Of a stretch of DNA of 9,702 nt, positions 1-7,172 are shown piece after piece. A program made the translations under genes and the position numbers. Source of the DNA: Candidatus Saccharimonadota bacterium (GTDB lineage: Bacteria > Patescibacteriota > Saccharimonadia > Saccharimonadales > Saccharimonadaceae); the NCBI GenBank assembly GCA_030528815.1, contig JAUMYE010000032.1, forward strand, positions 1 to 9,702, given 5' to 3'. Numbering within the stretch: the stretch's first letter is position 1; the number at the start of each line of letters is the position of its first letter. The notes beneath the pieces are model-generated. The model worked only from the letters and a program-made list of their open reading frames with translations. It was not told where the DNA came from and did no database searches.

Positions 1-1896
1 ATTAATCAGGGTAAACGCGAGCAGACTTTGCTTGGCGTTACGGGTTCTGGTAAGACTTTTACAATGGCAAATATTATCGAGAAGGTTAATAAACCAACTC
101 TAGTTCTCGCCCATAACAAAACCCTTGCCGCCCAGCTTTATTCCGAGTTTCGCGATTTCTTCCCAGAGAACGAAGTTCATTATTTTGTTTCTTACTTCGA
201 TTACTATCAGCCAGAAGCCTATATCGCCAGTACAGATACATATATCGAAAAAGACTCTGCCATTAACGAGGAAATCGACCGTCTCCGCCACGCCGCAACC
301 GAGGCACTATTAACCAGAAAAGACACCCTTATTGTTGCTTCCGTTTCTTGTATCTATGGTATTGGTTCGCCAAACAACTACAAGCAAATGGCTATCCGTG
401 TCGCAAAGGGCGAGCCAAGAGAACTCAACGCCTTTATTCGCACGCTAACCGAAATCCAATACCATCGTAACGATATCGCTTTTGAGCGTGGTAATTTCCG
501 CGTCCGTGGTGACGTCGTAGATATTTTCCCAGCTTCTGGTGACCGCGCCTATCGTATCGAGTTTGGTTTTGACGGAATCGAAAATATCAAGGTCATCGAC
601 CCGCTCACGGCAGAAGTTCTAGCCACTCCAGACGAAATTGGCATCTTCCCAAATACTCACTATGCCACACCAAAAGAAGATCTCGATCTTGCCATCGACC
701 GCATCCGCGAAGAATATAAGCTTCGTCTAGATTTCTTTAATCGTCAACACAAATACTTGGAAGCACAGCGCCTTAGCCAACGCATCAAATACGACCTAGA
801 AATGCTTGAACAGACGGGTTTCGTGAAGGGCATCGAAAACTACTCAAGACACCTAGAAGGACGCAAGCTCGGTCAGCCGCCAGCCACGCTTCTGGATTAC
901 TTTCCAGAAGACTTCCTTGTCCTTATCGACGAGTCGCATATGACTCTGCCTCAAATCCGCGGCATGTATAATGGCGATCACGCTCGCAAGGAAACTCTCG
1001 TAGAATACGGCTTCCGTTTACCAAGCGCGCTAGATAACCGCCCACTCACTTTTGCCGAGTTTGATAGACATATCAGCCACGTCATTTATACTTCCGCAAC
1101 CCCAGGAGAATACGAAAGACAACATAGCGAAGGCGTCGCCGAACAGGTTATCCGCCCAACCGGCCTGCTTGATCCAGAAATCGAAATTCGTCCAAGCGAA
1201 AACCAGATCGATGATCTTATCGAAGAAATAGACAAGCGCATCGCCAAGAATCAGCGCGTCCTTATCACGACCCTCACAAAGCGCATGGCCGAAGACCTAA
1301 CCGACCATCTTACTGAGCTAAATATTAAAACCGCATACATTCACAGCGACGTCGACACGATGGAGCGCGCAGACATCTTACATGATCTCCGCCTCGGCAA
1401 ATACGATGTTCTCGTTGGCATTAACCTCCTCCGTGAGGGTTTGGATCTGCCAGAAGTATCCCTCGTCGCAATCCTTGATGCAGACAAGGAAGGCTTCCTC
1501 CGTAGCGAATCGGCCCTTATTCAGACCATCGGCCGCGCCGCTCGTCACGAAGAGGGCAAAGTTATCATGTATGCGGATAACCAAACCGGCAGCATGTATC
1601 GCGCTATCGAAGAAACCAACCGCCGCCGCAAAATTCAGGACGAATACAATAAAAAACACGGCATTACGCCACATTCTGTCGCAAAGGAAATTTCCGAAGG
1701 CCTACGCGCCATTATTCCACAAAAAGAGAAGAGCAACAAGCTCAACCTCAAGAAAATCCCACGCGAAGAATACCCAGCAATCATCAAAGAACTCACATCT
1801 CAGATGCAACTTGCTGCCGCCAACCTCGAATTCGAAAAAGCCGCCGAGCTACGCGACCAAATCGAAGATATCAAGGTTGCACTTAAGAAGAGTTAG
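1..1896 (+). CDS. uvrB: UvrB, excinuclease ABC subunit B (5' end outside window)
   Basis: UvrB is the damage-verifying subunit of nucleotide excision repair. UvrA loads it, it grips one strand with a beta-hairpin, and it recruits UvrC for incision. The frame is open from base 1 and encodes 631 residues. By comparison with E. coli UvrB (673 residues, Walker lysine K45), about 27 N-terminal residues lie upstream. Visible motifs in order are Walker A GVTGSGKT (34-57), the damage-binding beta-hairpin FDYYQPEAY (196-222), DESH of motif II (928-939), YTSATPG (1087-1107) and the motif VI region QTIGRAARH (1522-1548). The last ~35 residues hold a UVR domain (LEFEKAAELRDQIEDI), which is the UvrC contact. 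There is no frameshift or missing core motif. Proline is mostly CCA, as in most of the window. The gene ends in TAG, and the next strong terminator is at 2062-2090. No start codon is visible; the internal TTG at 28 is not the start because homology continues upstream of it. Confidence 0.98.
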   Translation: MNQGKREQTLLGVTGSGKTFTMANIIEKVNKPTLVLAHNKTLAAQLYSEFRDFFPENEVHYFVSYFDYYQPEAYIASTDTYIEKDSAINEEIDRLRHAATEALLTRKDTLIVASVSCIYGIGSPNNYKQMAIRVAKGEPRELNAFIRTLTEIQYHRNDIAFERGNFRVRGDVVDIFPASGDRAYRIEFGFDGIENIKVIDPLTAEVLATPDEIGIFPNTHYATPKEDLDLAIDRIREEYKLRLDFFNRQHKYLEAQRLSQRIKYDLEMLEQTGFVKGIENYSRHLEGRKLGQPPATLLDYFPEDFLVLIDESHMTLPQIRGMYNGDHARKETLVEYGFRLPSALDNRPLTFAEFDRHISHVIYTSATPGEYERQHSEGVAEQVIRPTGLLDPEIEIRPSENQIDDLIEEIDKRIAKNQRVLITTLTKRMAEDLTDHLTELNIKTAYIHSDVDTMERADILHDLRLGKYDVLVGINLLREGLDLPEVSLVAILDADKEGFLRSESALIQTIGRAARHEEGKVIMYADNQTGSMYRAIEETNRRRKIQDEYNKKHGITPHSVAKEISEGLRAIIPQKEKSNKLNLKKIPREEYPAIIKELTSQMQLAAANLEFEKAAELRDQIEDIKVALKKS

Positions 1897-1958
1897 TTTC
1901 AGCGCGGCTAATAGTTCTATATAGTCGCCCACTATTACGTTGTTTTTCTTATATATTA

Positions 1959-1984
1959 ATTAGCTTGCGAAATCCGCAAGTAAT
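1959..1984. repeat. Small palindrome, copy 1 (CTTGC-N7-GCAAGTAAT)
   Basis: ATTA-G-CTTGC (1959-1968) faces GCAAGTAAT (1976-1984) across a 7-bp AT-rich spacer. It gives a 9-bp stem with one bulged G at 1963. A second copy with a perfect stem lies 28 bp further on. Size and symmetry suit a dimeric DNA-binding protein site or a small repeat element. No T-tract follows, so it is not a typical terminator. Confidence 0.6.
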
Positions 1985-2011
1985 GTCAGATAAGCCTATT
2001 ACGCTCAGGTG

Positions 2012-2040
2012 TAATTACTTGCAAAAATCGCAAGTAATTA
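2012..2040. repeat. Small palindrome, copy 2 (perfect 11-bp arms)
   Basis: TAATTACTTGC (2012-2022) and GCAAGTAATTA (2030-2040) are perfect inverted repeats with a 7-bp spacer, the same spacer length as copy 1. The shared core CTTGC-N7-GCAAGTAAT starts at 1964 and at 2018. The pair sits between the 3' end of uvrB and the probably foreign two-gene operon. A paired operator or a repeat associated with insertion are both possible; the sequence does not decide. Confidence 0.65.
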
Positions 2041-2061
2041 GCCATGTTTCAAAAACCATCA

Positions 2062-2090
2062 AAAAGCCCAGCCATTACAGCTGGGCTTTT
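2062..2090. terminator. Bidirectional intrinsic terminator between uvrB and the 2094-2950 operon
   Basis: AAAAGCCCAGC (2062-2072) pairs perfectly with GCTGGGCTTTT (2080-2090) around a 7-nt loop. An 8-bp GC-rich core (AGCCCAGC/GCTGGGCT) is flanked by A/T on both sides, so a U-tract results in either direction. It lies 166 bp after the uvrB stop and 3 bp from the stop of the minus-strand gene, and so serves convergent units. Confidence 0.9.
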
Positions 2091-2093
2091 CTG

Positions 2094-2534
2094 TTAGAGA
2101 TAAACGCCAGGGTAACCCTGAACCCAATCGCGCACAAATGTTTCTACATCGCCAAGCGGAGTCAAATTTTTACACTTATCCGCCTCGACTACAGTAAGAA
2201 CCAAGAAATTACGTCCATCGGGATCGCAGAAAATCGGATTCAGAGTACATTTTTTGCCACTTTCATGCACCTTATCAACCTGAGTAAGCACGGCTGATAT
2301 GATGTAATCCTTGGCCATCTTGCCAGATTTTACCTTGAGTCCGCCAACAGCCAGGTCACCTTTTTCCGATCTGAGTACGAAAGGCACCTTATATTTTCCC
2401 CTGAAGACATCATTTGCAAGCGATCCAACCGTGCCATACACGATATGAATCCCCTTATCAAGATACATCAGATCAGCAGCTATCGAATCCTCACTGAAAG
2501 CGTCCGTCATAAAGCTACTAGCTTTTCCCATCAT
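2094..2534 (-). CDS. Hypothetical protein, second gene of an atypical operon
   Basis: I do not recognise this 146-residue protein. It has no signal peptide or membrane segment and looks like a small soluble alpha/beta protein. It has three cysteines, two of them close to charged residues (CDPDGR, ADKCKN), with no paired zinc motif. It is judged a real gene because a strong Shine-Dalgarno GGAGG (on the minus strand, within 2541-2548) stands 8 nt before the ATG at 2534, and because it follows the upstream gene by only 14 nt. A second ATG comes directly after the first, so the start could be one codon later. Its five prolines are CCG, CCT and CCC and never CCA, unlike uvrB and gltX. This suggests origin in a genome with different codon preferences. 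It ends 3 bp from the shared terminator. Confidence 0.82.
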   Translation of the reverse strand: MMGKASSFMTDAFSEDSIAADLMYLDKGIHIVYGTVGSLANDVFRGKYKVPFVLRSEKGDLAVGGLKVKSGKMAKDYIISAVLTQVDKVHESGKKCTLNPIFCDPDGRNFLVLTVVEADKCKNLTPLGDVETFVRDWVQGYPGVYL

Positions 2535-2548
2535 ACGTCATCCCTCCT

Positions 2549-2950
2549 TCAGACAAGAATGTTAGGTCCCTGGTAAGCCAGAAAATGATCCAGCATATCT
2601 TCCGCGTTCTTATAGCGTTCTACAAGACTCGAATCTTCATCGTCTTCAATATCCGAACATTCGTCAACGTTAGCATCAACCGAATACATGTTCATCGTGC
2701 GCCAATCCGGGAACTCAACTCTTACCGGTCCATCTTCCATAAGGCTTTTCAGGATGGTCAAGATGAATTCACGCAGCGGAACGATAGAATGCTCCGTAAT
2801 AACGCCGTCGTTCAGATAGACGATAAGTCCCGAGCCAGAGTAACAACAAACCGGAAAACAAGCCAGCTCTTCCGAAATACCAATTGACTGTCCGCCTTCG
2901 GCAATGATAATCCTACCGTCACTAACAAAAATCGAATAAACTATCTTCAT
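2549..2950 (-). CDS. Hypothetical protein, first gene of an atypical operon
   Basis: I do not recognise this 133-residue protein. The N-terminal half (residues 1-80) reads as beta-rich (MKIVYSIFVSDGRIIIAEGG, then a CFPVCCYS stretch with three cysteines). The C-terminal third is strongly acidic (DECSDIEDDEDSS) and is followed by a predicted helix. There is no signal peptide or membrane segment. The start at 2950 is supported by AGGAGGGG on the minus strand (within about 2957-2965), 5-7 nt upstream of the ATG. The TGA stop overlaps the Shine-Dalgarno region of the next gene, so the two are probably co-transcribed and co-translated. All five prolines are CCG or CCT, and CTG leucines are frequent, which departs from the neighbours. 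The adjacency suggests a functional pair, for example an effector with a partner or immunity protein, but nothing in the sequence shows this. Confidence 0.82.
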   Translation of the reverse strand: MKIVYSIFVSDGRIIIAEGGQSIGISEELACFPVCCYSGSGLIVYLNDGVITEHSIVPLREFILTILKSLMEDGPVRVEFPDWRTMNMYSVDANVDECSDIEDDEDSSLVERYKNAEDMLDHFLAYQGPNILV

Positions 2951-3048
2951 ATTGACCCCTCCTATCTTGAAGATGTGTGAATAAGATTATTTGCACCGAA
3001 AGGTCTAGATTATCTCTAATCAGAATCTTAAGGTACCAAATTGCTCAT

Positions 3049-3057
3049 ACTATACCA
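3049..3057 (-). promoter_or_regulatory. Extended -10 promoter for the minus-strand operon
   Basis: On the minus strand the bases read TGG-TATAGT, an extended -10 element. The -10 hexamer covers 3054 to 3049. Transcription would start near 3042 and give a leader of about 90 nt before the ATG at 2950. No good -35 is seen. A weaker alternative -10, GATAAT, lies at 3014-3009. Confidence 0.55.
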
Positions 3058-3106
3058 TAAAAACCCAATTCTTCATAGAGTCACCCCTTAAATTTTGTCG
3101 ATTTCA

Positions 3107-3115
3107 TGGTATAAT
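3107..3115 (+). promoter_or_regulatory. Extended -10 promoter of gltX, predicted leaderless
   Basis: TGG-TATAAT is a consensus extended -10 with the hexamer at 3110-3115. Only 6 nt separate it from the gltX ATG at 3122, so transcription should start at or next to the A of the ATG. There is no room for a Shine-Dalgarno sequence. No recognisable -35 exists at the usual distance, as expected for extended -10 promoters. Confidence 0.8.
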
Positions 3116-3121
3116 ACTCGC

Positions 3122-4570
3122 ATGACTATTACACGTTTCGCCCCGTCTCCTACGGGATATATCCATATCGGCAATGTCCGCAGCGCAATCTACCCATATC
3201 TTGTCGCTAAGCAAGAACAGGGAAGCTTTATTCTTCGTATCGAAGATACTGACCAGGCCAGATATGTCGAAGGCGCAACGGAACTTATTCTTGATACTCT
3301 AAAATGGCTCGGCCTAGAATGGGACGAAGGACCAGAAAAAGGTGGCGAACACGGCCCATATTACCAGACTCAGCGCAAAGACCTATATATCGAGTGGGCG
3401 AAGAAACTTATCGCCGAAGGTCGTGCTTATGCCGACACGACCACTCCAGAAGAGATGGCAAAATATCGCGAAGAAGCTCAGAAAGCAAAGAAACCATTCC
3501 TATTCCGCGAACATCGCCCAGAAAACCCACCAGAGTGGGAGCTAGGCATGCCACTGCGTTTCAAGGCAGAGCCAAAAGATTACACCTACGAAGACGCTGT
3601 TTATGGCGAGCTCCACATGGGCCCAGAAACTCAGGACGATATTATTCTAATCAAGTCTGACGGTTTGCCAACCTACAACTTCGCACACATCGTCGACGAT
3701 TCTAGCATGGGAATCACTCATATCATGCGTGGTCAGGAATACCTACCAAGCATGGGTAATTATCTTGCGCTTTACGAAGCTCTTGGCGTTCCACGCCCAG
3801 TATTCGTACATCTTCCACATATTCTTGGCCCAAGCGGCAACAAGAAGCTCAGCAAGCGCGATGGCGCAAAATCCGTCACAGATTACCGCAACGACGGCAT
3901 CCTTCCAGAAGCCATGCTAAACTACCTCGCATGCCTTGGCTGGAACGACGGCACCGAAGACGAGATGTATACCAAAGAAGAGCTTATCGAGAAATTCAAA
4001 CTAGATCGCATTCAGCGCGCTGGCGCTCGTTTTGACGAGACAAAACTCCTCTGGCTCAATGGTCAGTGGATCCGCCGCCGCTTTGCCGAAGATCCAAAGA
4101 AACTCTTTGAAGAAACTGCAAATTTCTGGCCAGAAAGCGCCAAGAATGTTTCCGACGAAGAGAAATACAAGATCTTTTGCATTATTTACGACCGCCTCAA
4201 GACTCTTTCCGATCTTCGCACTATGACTACCTATTTCTTCGAAGATCCAACTATCGATATGAGCATGATTCAGACTAACAAGGCCCTCAAGAAGCTTAGC
4301 GAGTCCGAGCTCTGCCAAATCCTTAGCGATGCCGCAAATGGCCTATCCGAGCTTAACGAATGGTCTGCAGAAATGCTCCAGAACAAGCTTAACGAACTCA
4401 TGGCAAAATCCGAGCAGAAGCCAGCCGTATTCTTCGGCCTTATTCGCCTAAGCGTCAGCTTCGCACCATTTAGCCCAGCCTTGCACGATACCCTAAGCGT
4501 CCTAGGCAAAGAAAAAGCCCTAGCTCGCATGCATGCCGTTGTTACTGCATTCAAAAACGACCAGCAATAA
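3122..4570 (+). CDS. gltX: Glutamyl-tRNA synthetase (class I)
   Basis: GltX charges tRNA-Glu with glutamate using ATP. In bacteria lacking GlnRS a non-discriminating form also charges tRNA-Gln for GatCAB, and I cannot tell which type this is. The protein has 482 residues, a normal length. The class I signature is clear: FAPSPTGYIHIGNVR near the N-terminus, with the HIGH motif as HIGN at residues 15-18, and the KMSKS loop as KLSKR at residues 242-246. The GluRS-typical motifs DTDQARYVEGA and LPTYNFAHIVDD are present. The C-terminal part from about residue 320 is the helical anticodon-binding region. The frame is open back to a TTG at 3095, but ATG 3122 is chosen because the family N-terminus begins there and the -10 box at 3110-3115 lies inside the longer version. 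No terminator separates it from the next gene, 30 nt downstream. Confidence 0.97.
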   Translation: MTITRFAPSPTGYIHIGNVRSAIYPYLVAKQEQGSFILRIEDTDQARYVEGATELILDTLKWLGLEWDEGPEKGGEHGPYYQTQRKDLYIEWAKKLIAEGRAYADTTTPEEMAKYREEAQKAKKPFLFREHRPENPPEWELGMPLRFKAEPKDYTYEDAVYGELHMGPETQDDIILIKSDGLPTYNFAHIVDDSSMGITHIMRGQEYLPSMGNYLALYEALGVPRPVFVHLPHILGPSGNKKLSKRDGAKSVTDYRNDGILPEAMLNYLACLGWNDGTEDEMYTKEELIEKFKLDRIQRAGARFDETKLLWLNGQWIRRRFAEDPKKLFEETANFWPESAKNVSDEEKYKIFCIIYDRLKTLSDLRTMTTYFFEDPTIDMSMIQTNKALKKLSESELCQILSDAANGLSELNEWSAEMLQNKLNELMAKSEQKPAVFFGLIRLSVSFAPFSPALHDTLSVLGKEKALARMHAVVTAFKNDQQ

Positions 4571-4585
4571 TCACTATCTTTCTTA

Positions 4586-4594
4586 TGCTATACT
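4586..4594 (+). promoter_or_regulatory. Extended -10 promoter of the DUF3048 gene, predicted leaderless
   Basis: TGC-TATACT has its hexamer at 4589-4594, exactly 6 nt before the ATG at 4601, the same geometry as gltX. It begins 15 nt after the gltX stop codon. The downstream pair can therefore be transcribed on its own as well as by read-through from gltX. No -35 is apparent. Confidence 0.72.
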
Positions 4595-4600
4595 AAAAGT

Positions 4601-5965
4601 ATGGAACATAAGACGAAGCCTCCGAAGGCAGGTTTTCAGATAAAAAAGAAACCCGTCCAGGACGACACGCTTATCAAACTTTACGAAGAAAGCGAGCTTT
4701 CAAAAGCTGGCACTAAAACTACTGATGCCCCAAAAGAGAAGCCAGTAGAAGACGACGATCTTAGTCGCAATAACGAAGACGTTATTCAAGAGGCACGCAA
4801 GAAAGACAAGAAGCGCCTCGAGAAACAGGCACAAAAAGACGCCAAAAAGCGCGAGAAGTATATCCAGAAAGACCATAAAAAGGCTCAAAAAGCCAAGAAA
4901 TCTGGTGGCTCCAAAATCAAGACATTTTTCAAAATTTTTATTCCGCTACTTATCCTAGCAGGTGTTTTTGTTGGCGCGTATTTTATCTTTCTTAGTCCAG
5001 AAATTAACGAGAAATCCAGCGAACAAGGCCAAGCTCAGACCAAAGCAGACGAAATCTATTATTCCAAGCTTACTGGCCGAACAGTCAATCAGAGCCAAGT
5101 TGGCGCCGCAGCTACTTGCGTCATGATCGAAAATAGCCCAGACGCTCGTCCGCAATCAGGCCTAGACGAAGCTGGCGTAGTCTATGAAGCCATCGCCGAA
5201 GGTGGCATCACAAGGTTTATGGCCATTTTCCAAGAAGCTAAGCCACAATATATTGGCCCAGTCCGAAGCGTTCGTATGACTTTTGCTCAATTCGCCAAAC
5301 CATACAACTGTAGTATTGCCCACGTTGGCGGTTCCGCAAACGCCCTCAATCTTATTCGCAATAACCCTGAGTTCCGCGATATCGACTATGGCTTTAATGA
5401 CGATTTCTACTGGCGCGCTAGCCATCGCTACGCCCCTCACAACGTCTATACGAGCTTCGATAAACTCGACGCTTTAAATCAAGGCCTAGGCTATACAACT
5501 TCAAACTTCAATGGCTTCACTCGTGTTAAGCCAGACACGAAGACTCAGTCAGATAACATTACTGCTAGAACAATCTCTATCACAATGTCTTCAGATATGT
5601 TCAACCCAGTCTATACCTACAACGAAGCTACAAATACTTACGATCGTGGCTATGCGGACGGCGAAACACATGAAGTCGTCTCAGAAAGTGGAGTCATTTC
5701 CCGAGTATCGCCAGATACGGTTATTGCTATGGAGGTTACCGCAATCGCTCGCTCAGGCGAAGAACAATACTCAGATTACGTTACAACTGGCAGCGGCAAA
5801 GCCTTTATCTTCCAAAACGGCACCGTTGTAGCAGGCACCTGGGAAAGAGCTGACGAAAACAGCGAGCTAAACTTCCTAGACGAAAACGGTAATACCGTAG
5901 CCCTAAATCGCGGACAAACCTGGATTACCGCCTATCCAAACAGCAACACTATCACTTGGGAATAA
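4601..5965 (+). CDS. Membrane-anchored DUF3048 (YerB-like) protein
   Basis: This 454-residue protein belongs to the DUF3048/YerB family, which is widespread in Gram-positive bacteria, often as a lipoprotein, and has no firmly established biochemical function. Residues 1-105 are a highly charged Lys/Glu-rich cytoplasmic segment. One membrane helix follows at about 109-131 (IFIPLLILAGVFVGAYFIF). The remaining ~320 residues should be outside the membrane by the positive-inside rule. The family signature is strong: CVMIENSPDARPQSGLDEAG at 173-192, then VVYEAIAEGGITRFMAIF, then IGPVRSVR at 218-225. There is no lipobox, so the anchor is the helix rather than a lipid. The ATG follows a -10 box by 6 nt with no Shine-Dalgarno. 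The next gene starts 14 nt after its stop, so the two form an operon. A role in the envelope is inferred. Confidence 0.9.
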   Translation: MEHKTKPPKAGFQIKKKPVQDDTLIKLYEESELSKAGTKTTDAPKEKPVEDDDLSRNNEDVIQEARKKDKKRLEKQAQKDAKKREKYIQKDHKKAQKAKKSGGSKIKTFFKIFIPLLILAGVFVGAYFIFLSPEINEKSSEQGQAQTKADEIYYSKLTGRTVNQSQVGAAATCVMIENSPDARPQSGLDEAGVVYEAIAEGGITRFMAIFQEAKPQYIGPVRSVRMTFAQFAKPYNCSIAHVGGSANALNLIRNNPEFRDIDYGFNDDFYWRASHRYAPHNVYTSFDKLDALNQGLGYTTSNFNGFTRVKPDTKTQSDNITARTISITMSSDMFNPVYTYNEATNTYDRGYADGETHEVVSESGVISRVSPDTVIAMEVTAIARSGEEQYSDYVTTGSGKAFIFQNGTVVAGTWERADENSELNFLDENGNTVALNRGQTWITAYPNSNTITWE

Positions 5966-5979
5966 AGAAAGGACTCCTC

Positions 5980-7119
5980 ATGTATAATACCGACAACCAA
6001 ATTCAGAGCTTCGAAACCTTGCCAGGCGAGAGCAAAGCAAACGTCTCGCCAGAGAAAGCCCAAGAACTAGCCGAAAATGCCGCAGCATGGGAAAACGCCA
6101 TGTCGGACTATAACGCCGCATCCGAAAGCGTCGATCAAGCCATCGAAACTGGCGACGACGCAATGCTAGCCGAGGCTCAGCAGGCTCAACAACAAGCTCA
6201 AGAAGCCGTCGAAGCAGCCAATGCCGAGCAAGCAGCAGATATTAAAGATATTCAGTCGGTCAGCCCAGACAACAACATGACCCCAAGATTAAATAGCCCA
6301 AGCAATCCAGTTGCACATGCCTTCGATCAGGCTTGGCGAGACGGCAAGGGCGGGGTAGCCCTAGAGGATGCTTATGATGGCATCCGTGCTCAAAACTCAG
6401 CCGAAAGTTTGCAGGTTGCCGCAGAACAAATCGAGCCAGAAGTCGCCGTAATTACTCGCGAGAATAGCAATACTGGCAATGCAACTATCGAAGCAAGCGA
6501 AGATGGCGTTACGGAAGAAGCTGCCGAGCAGCAGAATCTAGAAGAAATCGCCGAAGCCGCTACAGCTGTCGCAATTGGCGCCAAAGCCGAAACCGAACAA
6601 GCCGTTCAAGATTTGAATCATAACCGCACTGAAGGTGCCACATCTGCAGAAGCCAGCCTCGCCGAAGCTCAGGCTCAACTAAGCCAGCTCCAATCCGAAG
6701 CCCACATGAGCCAGAACGAACAACCAGGCGAAATCCAAGCTCAGAGAACTAGCGAAAACATCATCTCTGAAGCTATAGATATGGTAGACAATGCAGCCAA
6801 CGACCTAGAACAGGCCACAGATCGCCAAGAAGAAAGACAAGAAGAAGCCGAAGAAAAGAAAGAAGAAATTCGCCGCTTCGAAGAGGAGCAGGCAGAAATC
6901 GCCGCTGCCGAACAGCAGCAAGTAGAAAGCCTACAAGAAGCAGAAAATAGCCTTCCTGCAAACAATCAGCTCAGCCCAGAAGAAGCTAGCGATTACGCCA
7001 AGGGAGATATCTTCAATACTCACACCGACGATACTGAAAATAATCCAGAATATATCGACGACAACAACGCCGAGCAAGAAGACGAATACGAAACTCCACG
7101 TCAGAGCATCTTTGGTTAA
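5980..7119 (+). CDS. Acidic Ala/Glu/Gln-rich coiled-coil protein, unknown function
   Basis: This 379-residue protein is not recognised. It has almost no aromatic residues and no cysteine, signal peptide or membrane segment. It is dominated by Ala, Glu and Gln. Helical, coiled-coil-like stretches lie at about residues 25-90, 185-260 and especially 265-335, where a run of Glu/Gln/Arg (EERQEEAEEKKEEIRRFEEE) occurs. The C-terminal tail is acidic and probably disordered. A short segment around 105-130 (NPVAHAFDQAWRDGKGG) is the least repetitive part. The start is ATG 5980, not the in-frame TTG 5956 that would overlap the previous gene, because AAAGGA lies 6 nt upstream as a Shine-Dalgarno. Operon position behind the DUF3048 gene hints at a joint role. 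Low complexity makes any similarity match weak evidence. Confidence 0.85.
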   Translation: MYNTDNQIQSFETLPGESKANVSPEKAQELAENAAAWENAMSDYNAASESVDQAIETGDDAMLAEAQQAQQQAQEAVEAANAEQAADIKDIQSVSPDNNMTPRLNSPSNPVAHAFDQAWRDGKGGVALEDAYDGIRAQNSAESLQVAAEQIEPEVAVITRENSNTGNATIEASEDGVTEEAAEQQNLEEIAEAATAVAIGAKAETEQAVQDLNHNRTEGATSAEASLAEAQAQLSQLQSEAHMSQNEQPGEIQAQRTSENIISEAIDMVDNAANDLEQATDRQEERQEEAEEKKEEIRRFEEEQAEIAAAEQQQVESLQEAENSLPANNQLSPEEASDYAKGDIFNTHTDDTENNPEYIDDNNAEQEDEYETPRQSIFG

Positions 7120-7140
7120 ACAACAAAGAATAAGCAGAGT

Positions 7141-7172
7141 AAAAATATACCCCCAATCTGGGGGTTATTTTT
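7141..7172. terminator. Bidirectional terminator between the 5980 gene and the alpha/beta hydrolase
   Basis: ACCCCC (7149-7154) pairs with GGGGGT (7160-7165) around a 5-nt loop. Beyond it AAAAATA (7141-7147) pairs with TATTTTT (7166-7172) if T7148 is bulged out. The flanks give a U-tract in both directions. It sits 21 bp after one stop codon and reaches the stop codon of the convergent gene, so both units share it. Confidence 0.9.

Noticed and set aside
1378..1924. Long frames overlapping the 3' half of uvrB on both strands
   Set aside because: Shadows of the uvrB coding sequence, which has intact family motifs through this stretch.
1965..2297. Open frame crossing the palindromes and terminator on the plus strand
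   Set aside because: It reads through a terminator and antisense through the 2094-2534 gene, and its protein has no plausible composition.
2094..2950. Toxin-antitoxin reading of the two-gene operon
   Set aside because: Neither protein shows a recognisable toxin fold motif or DNA-binding antitoxin domain, so the name would be a guess.
3004..3024. Small inverted repeat GATTA-TCTC-TAATC in the leader of the minus operon
   Set aside because: Only 5 bp of perfect pairing in AT-rich DNA (8 bp with a bulge); expected by chance.
3095..3121. Upstream TTG start for gltX
   Set aside because: It would place the consensus -10 box inside the coding region, and the family N-terminus starts at ATG 3122.
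5956..5979. TTG start for the acidic protein, overlapping the DUF3048 gene
   Set aside because: ATG 5980 has a correctly spaced AAAGGA site; the TTG has none.
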